From positions 34,840,145-34,904,144 of the forward strand of contig NC_049903.1 in NCBI RefSeq assembly GCF_001411555.2: a stretch of DNA of 64,000 nucleotides, written 5' to 3'. Made by a program: the position numbers and the translations under genes. This document shows positions 1-10,900 of the stretch, one piece after another. The DNA comes from Juglans regia (Eukaryota; Streptophyta; Magnoliopsida; Fagales; Juglandaceae). The notes beneath the pieces were generated by a model, which worked only from the letters and a program-made list of their open reading frames with translations, had not been told where the DNA came from and made no database searches. Numbering within the stretch: position 1 is the stretch's first letter; each line of letters opens with the position of its first letter.

Positions 1-694
1 GTCTCGTTGTGGCAGCGACAAATCAGGTGTAGTGTAGCGATCTGGGCTCCCAAAGTTTTGTTGGTTTTATTATATAAGATCAAACTCATGATATGCAGTG
101 TAGAATTTTACATGTGACTAGCTTTTATTAGGGGCTGTTAAAGGCCCAATGAAAGAACGACCGTTCCAAAGAGAAATTACACCAAAAAATTACATAAAAG
201 TAGATTTATAAACTGACTTAACTTTATGAGATATGTTAGATTTACTTTATAATAAAAATAACTTTATAATATGACGAATCACATTAATTTGTGGTTTACT
301 TTTGTAACTAAAATATTTCCCATTTTCCTAAGATAAATTCTATAAAATTTGATAATGCCCTCTCCACTCCCAAAAAAACTTTATAAGTTTGACCTCAACA
401 CTTCCTAGTTTCATCCCTGGAAATGAACATGTTACTACGGTATTACATACCACGAGATTCACATGTTATATTTGTCTATCTCATAATTAACAAAAAAGAA
501 ATGCTTAGAATAGATCATTAAAGATGATCTAGTCCATTTGAAACCACTAAGGTTCATTGGGTTTTCAAAGAGATGAGAAACATAATTACCCAGCCATTTT
601 ATTCCCCTCTACCATAATAAATGATTATTAATAAAATTACAGCAACATCCTTTTTAAAATTAAAAAAAAAAAAATGTGACATATATAATATATA
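1..694. other. AT-rich intergenic DNA, no gene seen
   Basis: This left edge holds no reading frame of convincing length or composition. I see a poly-A run near 661-674 and scattered A/T tracts but no transposon termini, RNA gene or protein similarity. It ends where the Helitron 5' terminus begins at 695. Confidence 0.5.
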
Positions 695-1258
695 TCTTCT
701 TATACTTAAAAGAGCCTATCGCTCTGTGAACAGTGACATCAACAGTAATGAACAGTAACTTAATTTACGATTTCTCCCCGCTCGCGTCGCTCTCTACCTC
801 ACAATTCAACACACAAATTACAAACTAACAGATAACGTCCCTCTCTGCAAATTCACCGTAAAATAACCACACAAATAACGTCCCTCTCTACCTCACAGCA
901 AATTCACAATTTCCCCTTCGTCCCTCTTTGCAAATTCACCACAAAATAACCTCACAAATCACAAAATTTCCAAACAATTCACAATTCACCACAAAATCAC
1001 AAAATTACCGAACAAATTTCTATTCAAATCACAAAATCAACACACAAATCACAAACCAACAGATCCGTGAAGAGAGAAGGCAGGAGTTGGGGCTTCGGCT
1101 GGAGGAAAGGAGGAAGAGGAGGGGTCGTCGGCGAAGGACGAGGCTGCTGGTGGTGGTGCGGTGGCGTAGGAGTGGCCAACGGCGGCGCTACGGGGAGAAA
1201 CCCGTGCGTCGAGACCCATTTCGGGTTGGTCGAGTGCGGCTGAGGGAGGAGCGAAGGG

Positions 1259-1575
1259 GACTTCGACGGTAGGGTTTCCTCGCCGGCGTGAGGAGAAGCT
1301 GGTGACGTAGTCGGTTACGTCAGATGGTGGCGCACAGCGGCTTTGGGCTGCTTGAGGGAGGAGATCGGGTGAGAGAGAGGGAAGACGCGCGGGGATAGGA
1401 GGAAATACCAAGGGACTTCGACGGTGGGTTTTAATCGTCTGCGTGAGCGGAAGCCGATGATGCGGTCGGTGACACCGCACGATGGCGCACGGTGGTGCAT
1501 GGTGGCTTGAGGGAGCAGATCGCGTGAGAGAGGGAGGACGCGGGACGCGGCTGAGCGGAAGGAGAGAGAGAGGGA
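1259..1575. repeat. GC-rich direct duplication inside the Helitron, period ~155 bp
   Basis: Two imperfect head-to-tail units begin at about 1259 and 1414, each opening with GACTTCGACGGT. They share the same order of motifs: a GTGAG...GAAGC stretch, then ATGGYGGCGCAC-like, then GAGGGAG...GATC. Reading frames here (for example on the minus strand 1049-1480 and 1315-1623) translate to low-complexity Arg/Ser/Pro-rich peptides that repeat each other. They show no recognisable domain. This may be a captured and duplicated host fragment, but I cannot name a donor. Confidence 0.7.
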
Positions 1576-1610
1576 GAAATAGAAAGTAAGGAGAAAAAGA
1601 AAGATTTTTG

Positions 1611-1930
1611 GATTTAAATCCAACCGTTTATCATAATCTCTAAATTTGATCTAATGGTAAAAATTTAAACACTGATTAAATTAATTTAAAATAAATAAAT
1701 AATATATAAATATTATATCATAAATAAATTATTAAATTTAATTTATAAAATATTAAAATTTCTTAGATTTAAATCTAATTCTTCATTATAAATTTCTAAA
1801 TTTGATCTAATAATAAAAATTTAAATATTGATTTAAATTAATTAATTAACATATAAATATCATATCATAAATAAATTATCAAATTTAATTTATAAAATAT
1901 TAAAATTTTTAAGATTTAAATCAACCCTTC
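1611..1930. repeat. AT-rich tandem repeat inside the Helitron, ~150-bp units
   Basis: Successive units start with GATTTAAATC at 1611, 1766 and 1913 (spacings 155 and 147 bp; the third unit is partial). Each contains an AAATTTGATCTAAT block and an AAATTTAATTTATAAAATAT block. The array is non-coding. Confidence 0.8.
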
Positions 1931-2945
1931 ATTTTACCACTTCTTATTTTTTTTTTCTTCGGTTGGATTGCTTCGATTTATGCAGTGAAGTACTATCATT
2001 ATTACATAAATTTTTCGCATCCCTTTTCACTTGTTAGGTGCAAAAATTGAGTTCATAAAAATTCTCTATAACTTTTTTTTTATTCGCATGTTTTTTCACA
2101 TATTCTATTATTGTTCATCAACAGTATGATGAACAGTATGAACAGTATATTTTTTTTCCTCTTTTTTTTTTTGTTTGTCCATGTGAATACCAATGTGTAA
2201 CGTAATACTGCAATCGTGTGTAGGAAATGAGAGAGGAAGAAAGGAAAAGTGGAAAAAAAAATATTGATTTTTTAGTTTTAAATGAACAATAAAGAAGCTG
2301 TTTTTTTTTCTTCACATGTTCTTTTCGCATATCCTATTACTGTTTATTATATCATACACTAAAAATCAACTTTAATTTATAAAATACTAATTTTTCATCA
2401 TTAAATAAATGATGAAATTTTATTATACATTTTTAAGAGAAAAAAACTATCTAATTAATTTGAATTTTTAATATAATTTAAATTTCATAATAAATGATGA
2501 ACATATATAAATAATAATTTTATTCTTATACATTAGACTATTTTAATATTCGAAATTACACTTTATTTTTTCTTCAATTTGACAGATGTGGCCGATCTGT
2601 ATAGTAAAAATAAAAAAATATGAACTAATTAATTACTGTCGTCTGGCAGATCTGACGCTTCTGTCATTGCCGACTAAAGTGAACTGCTACAACTAACGAA
2701 AACATAGTTCAAAAATATGTCATGAATGTGTATTTCATTTTTTTATTTTTCTGTTCTTTTTTTCTTGTATTTTTTTAATCATCATAAACATTTTTAAAAA
2801 AATAAAAAATTTACAACATTATTAAAAAAATACTTCCTCAATCTCTAGATAAAAAAAATATTTTGCTTATGATTATGTTTTTTTTTTTTAAGACAAAACA
2901 TGTTTATATTTTACAAAATAACTTTTTTTTTCTTCCAACAGGGCA

Positions 2946-2962
2946 AACGTGCATAGCACGTT
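2946..2962 (+). repeat. Helitron 3' terminal hairpin
   Basis: AACGTGC and GCACGTT form a perfect 7-bp stem around a 3-nt ATA loop. It lies 9 nt before the terminal CTAG at 2972-2975. This spacing is the standard Helitron termination signal. Confidence 0.9.
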
Positions 2963-2975
2963 GAAGCACTGCTAG

Positions 2976-3223
2976 TATATATATATACACATACACAGCC
3001 GCCTTATTGCTCCCTCGGTTACACGAATATTCTTAAATTATCAAAGAAAATGGAAGATTTTAAAGAATCTTTACAAACAAATGTGAGGCTGTTAAAGCAC
3101 AACAAAGTCTTGAATCTGATAGACAACTACCAACAAGAATACATTTCTTCCACAGGCTGTCCTTCCCCTCTCTAATGCACCAAATTCTTTGTCCAGCTGC
3201 GGCAGTACTAGACATATTATTTA
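2976..3223 (-). other. 3' flank and probable 3' UTR of the TOPP gene
   Basis: This short stretch lies between the Helitron insertion and the TOPP stop codon. It has no independent gene. The Helitron therefore sits within about 250 bp of the end of the phosphatase coding region and may supply or disturb polyadenylation signals. Confidence 0.4.
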
Positions 3224-4926
3224 TTATTCGAGATGTGCCGTTTTCCCCCTCCACGGTTTGAGAATCTGAAAGGAACAGAGCAAGTTTGCATCCACACTCA
3301 TGAGGGCACCCGCATTATTAAATTCTCCGCAATAGTTTGGTGCCGAGAATATGGTAACTAGCTGCCTGTCTGCGAAGAACTCATAACCATCTTCAACTAC
3401 CTGTCAACCATTTTCCAAAAAACAAGCAACTTTTAGGCAAAGATGGTTGAGAGAAAAGAAAAAGTGAAAGTAACAAAAACTAAGGAAGACCTGGTGGGCA
3501 CGGCATATGAGATCAAGATCATGTTTCTTCAAGAACTCAGCTACCTTGTCCGCTCCAAAAGTATAGGAAACACCCCTATCATTCTCACCCCACCCTCTGA
3601 TGTCTCTGTCGGGATCAGCCCATAGGAGGTCACATAAGAGTCCCTGGTCTGGCACATCAACTGGCCTTTCTATAGCTCTGATTTGATCCAACCTCTCCAT
3701 TTCGGGCGAAAGGCCACCGTGCATGCATAGGATTTTGTCATCGATCACTGCAGCTACTGGCAAACAGTTGAAGCATTCTGTAAATATCTTCCAGAGACGG
3801 ACGCTGAAGCGACGCTTGCACTCATCATAGAAACCATAGATTCGATTGATAGATGCACATTCATGGTTTCCCCGGAGGAGAAATAAGTTATCCGGATACT
3901 TGATCTTGTAACCAAGCAGAAGGCATATAGTCTCTATACTCTGTTTTCCTCTATCCACGTAGTCTCCAAGGAACAGGTAGTTTGAATTTGGTGGAAAACC
4001 ACCATACTCAAACAATCGTAAGAGGTCTGCATACTGACCGTGTATGTCACCTACACCCGAGCCATAATCATTGAATAAAGACATACACGCTCATAAAGAA
4101 AAAAGACATGCGCGCATGATCCAAAATACCCAAGTTAGATTAGTGAATTAGATACGCCAAATCGAAATAAATACTCTTCAACTCCAAAATACAACTTTCT
4201 CATCTGAAATTTGACTGCATGAAAAGAACTTTTATAAGCTGTAATTGGTCCTACCCAATATTTTTATGATGAATTCGATAAAATTATCATTGTACGTGAA
4301 CCTTGCAATTGTTATATATATATTGTCTTTATGATAATAGGAGCCTTAAGAGTCCTTTATACAATTATTCGTTAACAATAAATGCACCATATTATTCAAC
4401 CACCGGTGTCGCATCTTCTCCAATTTATACAAATCTAAAGATCATATAATCACTAGTCCTATTACAGAAAAATCATGTTTCATGTCATTAGCAACGTCTA
4501 ACACTGCATGGATTTGATTGTATGAACAAATATTTAATGTAATCATATTTGCTCTGAAATCTGAACCATCATTATGAGAATTTTATATCTTAAACTGAAG
4601 GTGCCACATAACTGGACAACAGATAAATTCCCGAGAGCAACAAAAGGGAATCTTTTGGCCCTACAGAGAATAGGTAGGACGTTGAAAATCATGAACCAAA
4701 AATAAAAAAATAAGGAAGCAAAGAAAAAAGAAAAAACAAGAAGAAAAACTGGGATACCACAAACGTTAATGGGAGCCTCTAATTCAAGAAGATTTGGCTG
4801 GCTGAGGAAGACATCCTTGGCAGCGATGCAAAGTTGGCGGATTTCAGACTCTGCAAGCTGAATCCGTTTGCCTCTGTTCTTCCTTCCTTCCAACAGCCTC
4901 TCTATCAGCCCATCCAATCCTTCCAT
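3224..4926 (-). CDS. TOPP: Type-1 Ser/Thr protein phosphatase catalytic subunit (TOPP/PP1), three exons
   Basis: This is the catalytic subunit of PP1, a metal-dependent serine/threonine phosphatase of nucleus and cytosol whose specificity comes from regulatory subunits. Exons on the minus strand are 4758-4926, 3491-4050 and 3224-3400. The introns (707 and 90 nt) have GT-AG borders, and intron 1 splits the Gly codon of GDIHG. The joined product is 301 aa, the normal PP1 size. Visible signature residues are GDIHG (57-61), GDYVDRG (85-91), RGNHE (116-120), HGG (167-169), RAHQ with His242, and SAPNYCG (262-268), so all metal ligands and catalytic residues are present. The start is the first ATG of the conserved N-terminal region. 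The C-terminal tail after the FQILKP motif is short (WRGKTAHLE) and lacks the animal TPPR site. No lesion is seen, so this is probably functional. Confidence 0.93.
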
Positions 4927-5918
4927 TCCACCCCAAACCCCCCACTACCCTCCTTTATCTCCCCTGAGCTAGCCTACTGATCCTTTCCAAACCTTTTTTT
5001 GTTTTTCGATAAGAAAGCATCAACAGATAATCCTATATTCTAGTGAAGGATATTCATACTATATGTGAACCAAAACGAAGGCAGATCAAAAAAAAAAAAA
5101 AAAAAAAAAGAGGAGAGAGAAATAAAAAGGAAATAGAAAGATATAGAAGAAGCTTAAAATCTGTTGAGGAAAAAAGAGAGAGATTAAACAAAAGAATCGG
5201 GGGAGTTGAGATATATGTGGGTCATGATGGTATAAGGCTTTTACATTTGCCAACTATTGTGGGGTGGGGGAAGGAGAATAAGCACTCTCTTCCTCCGATT
5301 TACATGGCCACGTCCACCCACCCACCCACCCACATTTCTTCTCATTCTTTTCTGTATATATTTATTATACATTATAATATATTTTTAAATTTCTAGGTGA
5401 TATTCATCTGTAGCACATGATATCTTATGCATACTAACTGCTTAGAGAAAAAAAAAAATGTATAATAACTATGTCATGCGTGGTGATTATATTGGTCGCA
5501 GCGTGTGCGTGTCACATATGACAATTATATTACCAACTATACCTATAAAGATCAGAATCTACTATATCAGGTTCCCTTTGTTATAAATTACTTTACACAC
5601 ACACACACAAACAACAATGATCTTTCGGTTTCGCCTTTGCTCTCTGGCGACTGCTTAACTAAGAACCACCCTTCCTTGAAGCCTGCCAGCTTTTTTGTTG
5701 ACCGTAGGAATAGTACGTGAGTCCCTTGTACACAACAAACACCAATCATGCTTGATGCCGATGGTGGCGCCAATCTTTTAGGTATTCTAAAAAGAAGTAC
5801 GTTTATATTTGAGAATTATTGATGGCATGGATCCTTAACACATGTAGGGAGTGAAATTCTTAACACCAATAAAGAGTGACGATGTTTCACGCCTTACGAG
5901 GTGTTCTAGACTAGCCTA
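4927..5918. other. TOPP upstream region; simple repeats
   Basis: Upstream of the TOPP start codon this region contains a pyrimidine-rich probable 5' UTR (about 4930-5010), a 20-base-plus A run (about 5088-5109), a CCCA/CACC repeat (about 5317-5332) and a CA repeat (about 5594-5608). Reading frames here are low-complexity and do not look coding. I see no confident promoter box. Confidence 0.45.
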
Positions 5919-6054
5919 GTTTGGATATTGAGAATAGGTATTCTTATAATACTTCATTATTATTTATTATTTTATTATTACTATTTAATATTCCATCATT
6001 ATTTTTTTATTACTATTTACAAATTATCTGAGAATATCAGCTCACTACCCAAAC
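5919..6054. mobile_element. Small MITE-like foldback
   Basis: GTTTGGATATTGAGAATA at the left end is matched inversely by TATTCTCAG...CACTACCCAAAC at the right end, enclosing AT-rich DNA of about 100 bp. Termini of the GTTTGG type recur in other small elements of this window. The exact boundaries and target duplication are unclear. Confidence 0.45.
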
Positions 6055-6192
6055 CCCACCTTATACTTAGCTACCGCCTTTAACTCACAAAACTTTTGCT
6101 GATTCCAAACTTAATTTACAACCCCACAGGGCAATCCACTTATCTTGAATAACGACAACTTCAAAACTCGCGTTCTTTTTAAAGCTTCCCCA

Positions 6193-6693
6193 TGAATGAA
6201 CTTGGTCTGATTTATAGAAACTTGTGACACACCGACAATGAAGGCTTGAAGAGGAGATGTGTTCTGTCGACTGAGATGAGAACCCTAATTGAGTAAAGGT
6301 TAAACACGTGATGGGCCATTGGGCCACTGAGGCAAATGAGCTACAAACATTGAGGCAGAGGGTTGTGAGAAGCTGATCTACAATCATTGGGCCATGGGCC
6401 AAGAGTTATCACTTTGGGTTTATTCATTATCTGGTTTATTTAATAAAGTTAGTATATCTTTAAGTAGTATACGGGCCTGTTAGTAAGAGGGGTTTTTCAA
6501 TATTTTACGTATTGTTTGTTATATAGAATCTGCGTAGGGGAGAGTAGTCTTTAGTCTGGAAGTTTCTACTATTCATTGTTCCTATGGAGGAGCTCCCCTC
6601 GAAAAGAGCATTATCAATACTATTATGAATGAAGTGATTCTCATTTCTACATCATTCCTTATTTACACTTTCTATATATCCTTGTTGGTTACA
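6193..6693 (+). repeat. LTR of gypsy element A (plus orientation)
   Basis: This ends at ACA (6691-6693), followed after one base by a degenerate primer-binding site. From about 6230 to 6624 it is closely matched, in inverse orientation, by 11872-12302. The 5' limit is uncertain: strong similarity begins at 6223 (TGTGACACACC) and weaker similarity reaches 6193. A minus-strand frame in the middle is a by-product and not a gene. Confidence 0.65.
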
Positions 6694-6694
6694 A

Positions 6695-6710
6695 TTGATA
6701 TCTAGAGCCC
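6695..6710 (+). promoter_or_regulatory. Degenerate primer-binding site of gypsy A
   Basis: TTGATATCTAGAGCCC resembles the initiator-methionine tRNA complement TTGGTATCAGAGCCC with a few changes. It lies immediately inside the LTR, as expected for minus-strand DNA priming. Confidence 0.55.
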
Positions 6711-6721
6711 AGATCCTATAT

Positions 6722-9590
6722 TGTAACACTTGGACCCAACACCAGGTCTAGGCCAAGCTGCTCTATGTATTGTTTTGGGTTAATACGTACAAAGAGCCCA
6801 CTTGGGATTAAAGAGTATTTTTTGGAATGGACTACGGGCCTGAATTTTATTTTTAGTGGATATCAGATATTTTTTTTATTGGGCTTGCTAATTGTATTAA
6901 AATCATTAAATATCTTTGGGTCAGATGGAAAAATCTTTTTGAGGGCCAAGAATATATTTTTGGACTAGGTGAAACCTTTTTATGGGACGTGATAATTAGG
7001 TTAAAATCTTGTAATGGGCCAAGTGGGAATTGGCCCAAAAACTTTATGAGACAAGTTGTTGAGTCGGGGCCTATAATTCACTAAAAAAGTCCAAATCTCG
7101 TACACCCAAAATCCAAGGCCCACACCTGTTTGCTTTAAACCATGAGAACCAATTATCAGTTTATGATCAATTTCTGGTTTCCCCACCACGCTTGATTCCA
7201 CTCCCATGCACATGCACGTCTCTATTCCTCTAGGGTTTTCTTTTGGTTCTCAGTCACCTATATATAATATGCTTATCCCTCCTGCATGAAAAGGACACCT
7301 AAAGCTGCAAACCTTCAGTGAAGCACTCCCTTCACCGTAAGGAAAACCACTCCATTGCCACTAACGAGGCCATCCTGAGATGACTGGTGGCACGCCCATG
7401 GTGTTGCAGCATTAGAAAACCAACTCTGTGCATCCCAGCCACTATTAGCACCACCGCGTGCCACAACCTCCATCTAACACCCAATAACCACCTCTGTTTT
7501 GGTTATAAAAACCAGAGCAAGTACTTGCTCAAGTCGTCCATCGAGCTCCCATTTGATGGCCTCTCACTGGTTGTTGCACCTTGCTGTCACCTCCAAGCTC
7601 CATAGTCGAGACCCCACAAAAACCACTACCAAGAACTTTCCGACACCCCCAGTCCGTCGCATCTCACGGTGAGCTTCATCTTTCTCCCTCACATTTTGCT
7701 CTCTCTCACCATGTTTCTCTCTCTCTCTCCCAATACCCAGCCGCCGCTCTCACCACCGTCAAATGCACCCAGCCCCATCACGACTCCTTCGCTCTCGGTG
7801 AGTTGTTATTGCCCCGGGTCGCACATCGGTTTCCTCCCGTAAGCCATTGTTTCCCTTGAGTATTTTAGTTTTCAGTATTTCACATGCAATTTTTCCTTAT
7901 TACTAAAATGCCCTTATAGTCAAACTTGGCATAATAGGTATTGAATTGAGATGGGCTATGCTGCATTATGGACTGACATGTTTATGGGCCATGGCTGGAA
8001 TTATGGGTTTAATGTGTATAGTTTGATGTCCAGACCACGTGTTTGCATGGAAAATATTATAAAACCATTTATGGAATAATATGATGTTAGGATTTAATCG
8101 GGTATTTGTTTGGAGAAACTTTGTGAAAATCAAAGCATTTTGGGTAGAGTTGATATCTTAGGATTCCGAGGATGTTTAGATTTTAAGAAAAATATCGAAT
8201 TTTATATCTCAGGTTTTAATTATGAAGTATGCATGCAATTGGAAATTTACGCAATTTACATGATTATGTTATAGGTGACGATTTATACGTGTTCTACGTT
8301 GTTGAGGAAAATTTCTAAAAACTTAAGAAGTCCAGATAAGCAGGGTTCCTATACTAGACTTTGTATAAAATAAAATAATATGGAGTTGGTCTAATGAAAA
8401 ATATGCATGCTTTGTTATGAAAAGAAATTTGAAATAACCTCAGTTATTTGTTCTGCATTACTCATAAAATTTTGTATAAGAATAAAGTATTTTCTGGCAT
8501 GACTGGTGCAAACATGAGCTATTTTTACATTTCATTTATGAACTGTGCAAAAGAGAGCGAATATGAAATTTTGTGCATAAATTATGTTTTTGTGATCTAA
8601 TTTCATACTGTTATGATTTTGTTCAGTACTCTGTTTTGATAAGATGTGGCATCTGAAAAACCTTTGGCATGACTATTTGGTTCTATATCTTATTCTGTTT
8701 CTGCTCCATTCAATTAGAGACCCTACCATGGGGGTTTTACATGGCTTCTGTTTTTATATGATATGGCCCTTCCACGGGAAAGAGTAGTGGTACTTTGTTT
8801 CAGTTCTGATATGCCTCTGCTTGATTATCTGCAGATGCACAACCCTACCATGAGGGTTAAACATGGCCTTTGTTCTGATATGATGATGATGATGAATCAG
8901 ATATGTTATGCCTAAGTACTTTTGAAGATTCATATTATGTTTCTGCTCTATTGGCCGCCAGGGTTTGCACAACCCTACCACAAGGGTTAAACATGGAATT
9001 CTATTCTGATATGATGTGTTCAGTTATGCTATGTCAAAGGAATTTTGAATAAGAATGTTTTTTTGAACTTTTGCTCTTATATTTTTTATAACATGTTCTG
9101 ACTCTACATTCTGAGAATAAAATGTGTTTTTGTTTAGTATTCTGAATTCTATAAATGTTTATGTTTGCATATTAGTATATGCTCTCTGCTTACTGAGTTA
9201 TTGATAATTCACCTCTTATCTCCAAACATTTTTCAGATAATCTTGATAGTTCTGCTAGAGAGAAAGAGTAGGCAATGTTAGAAATGTTTGATGTTCCTAG
9301 AGGAATAAGTGTTCGAGGGTACAAATACTTATTTGAGAGTCATAGTTAGTAAATTGATTATTTTCGGTTATTTTGATATGATGAGTTAATGATATTTTCT
9401 AGTCTTTGGAGAGTTCTTAATTTATCTTATTGAGAAATTTTTTTTTGTCCTTATGAAAGAACATGGATATTTGGGTTGGGCAAATGAATTAATATTTTAT
9501 GGAGTTTTCTGGATTTTATAATTGTAATATTGGAGTTGATATTAAGTATTAAGAGCTAACTCTTCGGACTTCCGAGAATAGGGCATTACA
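6722..9590. mobile_element. Large solo LTR (2.87 kb) with perfect TSD, nested in gypsy A
   Basis: The element starts TGTAACACTTGG, ends GGGCATTACA and is flanked by the 5-bp duplication TATAT (6717-6721 and 9591-9595). Removing it rejoins the primer-binding region of gypsy A to its gag. I see no coding domains, so it is best read as a solo LTR left by LTR-LTR recombination. Long LTRs with TGTAAC...GTTACA-like ends are typical of some chromovirus-type gypsy families. A TATATATAAT box occurs near 7259. CT-rich tracts lie around 7680-7735, and an internal ~125-bp repeat lies at 8716-9000. Short frames at 7387-7859 are not convincing genes. Confidence 0.85.
8716..9000. repeat. Three-copy internal repeat of the solo LTR
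   Basis: The motif ACCCTACCAYRRGGGTTWWACATGG occurs three times, near 8710, 8840 and 8970 (about 125-130 bp apart). It is followed each time by a TTCTGATATGATG-like stretch. The motif itself is partly palindromic (CCCTACCA...GGGT). This is an imperfect tandem repeat within the LTR. Confidence 0.65.
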
Positions 9591-9595
9591 TATAT

Positions 9596-10900
9596 TCCAC
9601 CATTCAAGTTGAAGGCACACGCCTAAATCAATTACAGGAGAGCTTCAACTCATTTATGAAGACAATGGAAGCTCACATCAAGAATTCAGAATCTCAATTC
9701 AACACCATCGAGGTTGAGATGTACGCCATCAGACGGCAAATGGATGCCCTTATGCATCAGCTCTCCTCAGTAGCTTTAGATCTGCAGAAGAGCAACAACA
9801 AATCAAGGGATACACATGAAGCAGAAAACTCAAACATAAGTGTGCAGATGATACCTCACATTGGTGACATTCAACCTAGAGCAATGCATTTGGATTTTCC
9901 CACTTTTCAAGGGGAAGATCCACTGGGATAGCTTTACAAGGTAAATCAGTTTTTTACCTTCCATAATTCCACAACATCGCATGAGGCTGATTTCACTTCA
10001 TATGGAGAGCAAAGCCCTAGTCTGGTTCCAGGAGTTGGATGAGTCTGGTTCCCTCACTAGTTGGGAAGAATTTGTCAAAACTCTATTGATTGGTTTTGGG
10101 CCAAGCACCTATGATGACCCAATGGAGCAACTCATTCATTTAAGACAACATGACACAGTAGAGGAATAAGGCCAGCTTTGAAGCCTTATCAAACAGATTA
10201 AGGGGGTTGTTTGATAAATACAACCTAAGTTGTTTTCTTAGTGGCTTAAGGGATTGAGTAATGCTACTCATCATCTCAATTTTCATCATCCTCTCATCAT
10301 CTCATGATGTGACATTAGATGATTGAAGACTATTTATCATATTTCACTTGTGAATCTATCATCTAATGCCAAATCATGAGATAATAAGAGGATGATGAGA
10401 AAATGGATGATGAATAGATTTTTTTCTAATGGATGAGATAAGGATAACTATTCGCATGTTTAATCCCCAGAACCTCATCAATGCCTATAGCCTAGCCAAA
10501 ATCTAAGAAAAAAACGTGTCTCTCCACAAAATATTAATTCCCAAACTACGACAAAACCATTACACAAACCCAGCCTCTCTTAAATTTAAAGCAAACCCTT
10601 ATAATCTTGAACCAAACACAAACACATCCCAAGCCAAGGCTGTGGTACCTATCCAGAAAATAAGTCAAAGTGCTATGAAAACACAGAGGGAGAAAGGCCT
10701 ATGCTATCATTGTGACTCCAAGTGGCATTCGGGGCATAAGTGCCATAGCCCCAGGTTGTATTTATTGAAGAAGTTGAGGAAGAGATTGAGTGACAAGGAG
10801 CAGAAGTGGAATTTACAAATGACCAGCAGGACTGTGATGGGCTGGTACACTTTGGGAAAGTCCCAGAAATTTTCCTACATGCTATTGTTAGCTCTTTAAG
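9596..10900 (+). pseudogene. gypsy element A gag, broken
   Basis: The capsid-type gag runs from the sequence just after the solo LTR through 9656-9931 and 9981-10169, with stop codons such as 9929 and 10167. A MITE (10259-10428) then interrupts it, and it resumes from about 10432 to 10900. Recognisable parts are an N-terminal coiled region rich in Met/Glu/Gln, the LHMESKALVWFQEL capsid segment, and a CCHC zinc knuckle (CYHC...H...C, coding about 10699-10743). Gag packages the element RNA. Stops and the insertion make it non-functional. Confidence 0.75.
10259..10428. mobile_element. Foldback MITE inserted in gypsy A gag
   Basis: Left arm 10264-10323 and right arm 10359-10420 are imperfect inverse copies sharing CATCATCCTCTYATYATCTCATGAT. 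The arms are ~60 bp with a short centre. The gag reading resumes on the far side (SGLK...|DEIRI...). The flanks GGATTGAG (10251-10258) and GGATGAG (10431-10437) look like a slightly decayed 8-9-bp target duplication, compatible with Mutator-like or hAT-like insertion. Confidence 0.75.

Larger units (their letters stand above)
695..2975 (+). mobile_element. Non-autonomous Helitron, 2.28 kb
   Basis: Helitrons transpose by rolling-circle replication, insert between A and T, begin with TC and end in CTRR preceded by a short hairpin. Here the 5' end reads A|TCTTCTTATACTTAAAAGAG, very like plant Helitron heads. The 3' end reads CTAG|T at 2972-2975, with a perfect 7-bp stem hairpin (2946-2962) placed 9 nt upstream. 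No RepHel helicase/replicase is encoded, so the element is non-autonomous. The interior is strongly bipartite: a GC-rich stretch (about 1060-1580) with internal duplication, then very AT-rich tandem units. GAACAGTA-type repeats occur near both ends (about 728-760 and 2117-2145). The family assignment rests on termini and structure only. Confidence 0.85.

Noticed and set aside
1049..1623. Arg/Pro-rich minus-strand frames in the Helitron as a captured gene
   Set aside because: The frames repeat each other because of the DNA duplication and match no family I recognise; kept only as a repeat feature.
5317..5332. CCCACCCACCCA repeat as a G-quadruplex regulator of TOPP
   Set aside because: It is a simple repeat ~390 bp upstream on an uncertain promoter; the sequence gives no evidence of function.
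6085..6402. Minus-strand frame starting MAHGPMIVDQLL, with a similar frame at 12095-12529
   Set aside because: The similarity is explained by both lying in inverse copies of the same LTR; it is not a conserved gene.
7387..7859. Short plus-strand frames in a CT- and GC-richer zone
   Set aside because: They lie within the solo LTR, are low in complexity and show no domain; transcription from the LTR is possible but coding is unlikely.
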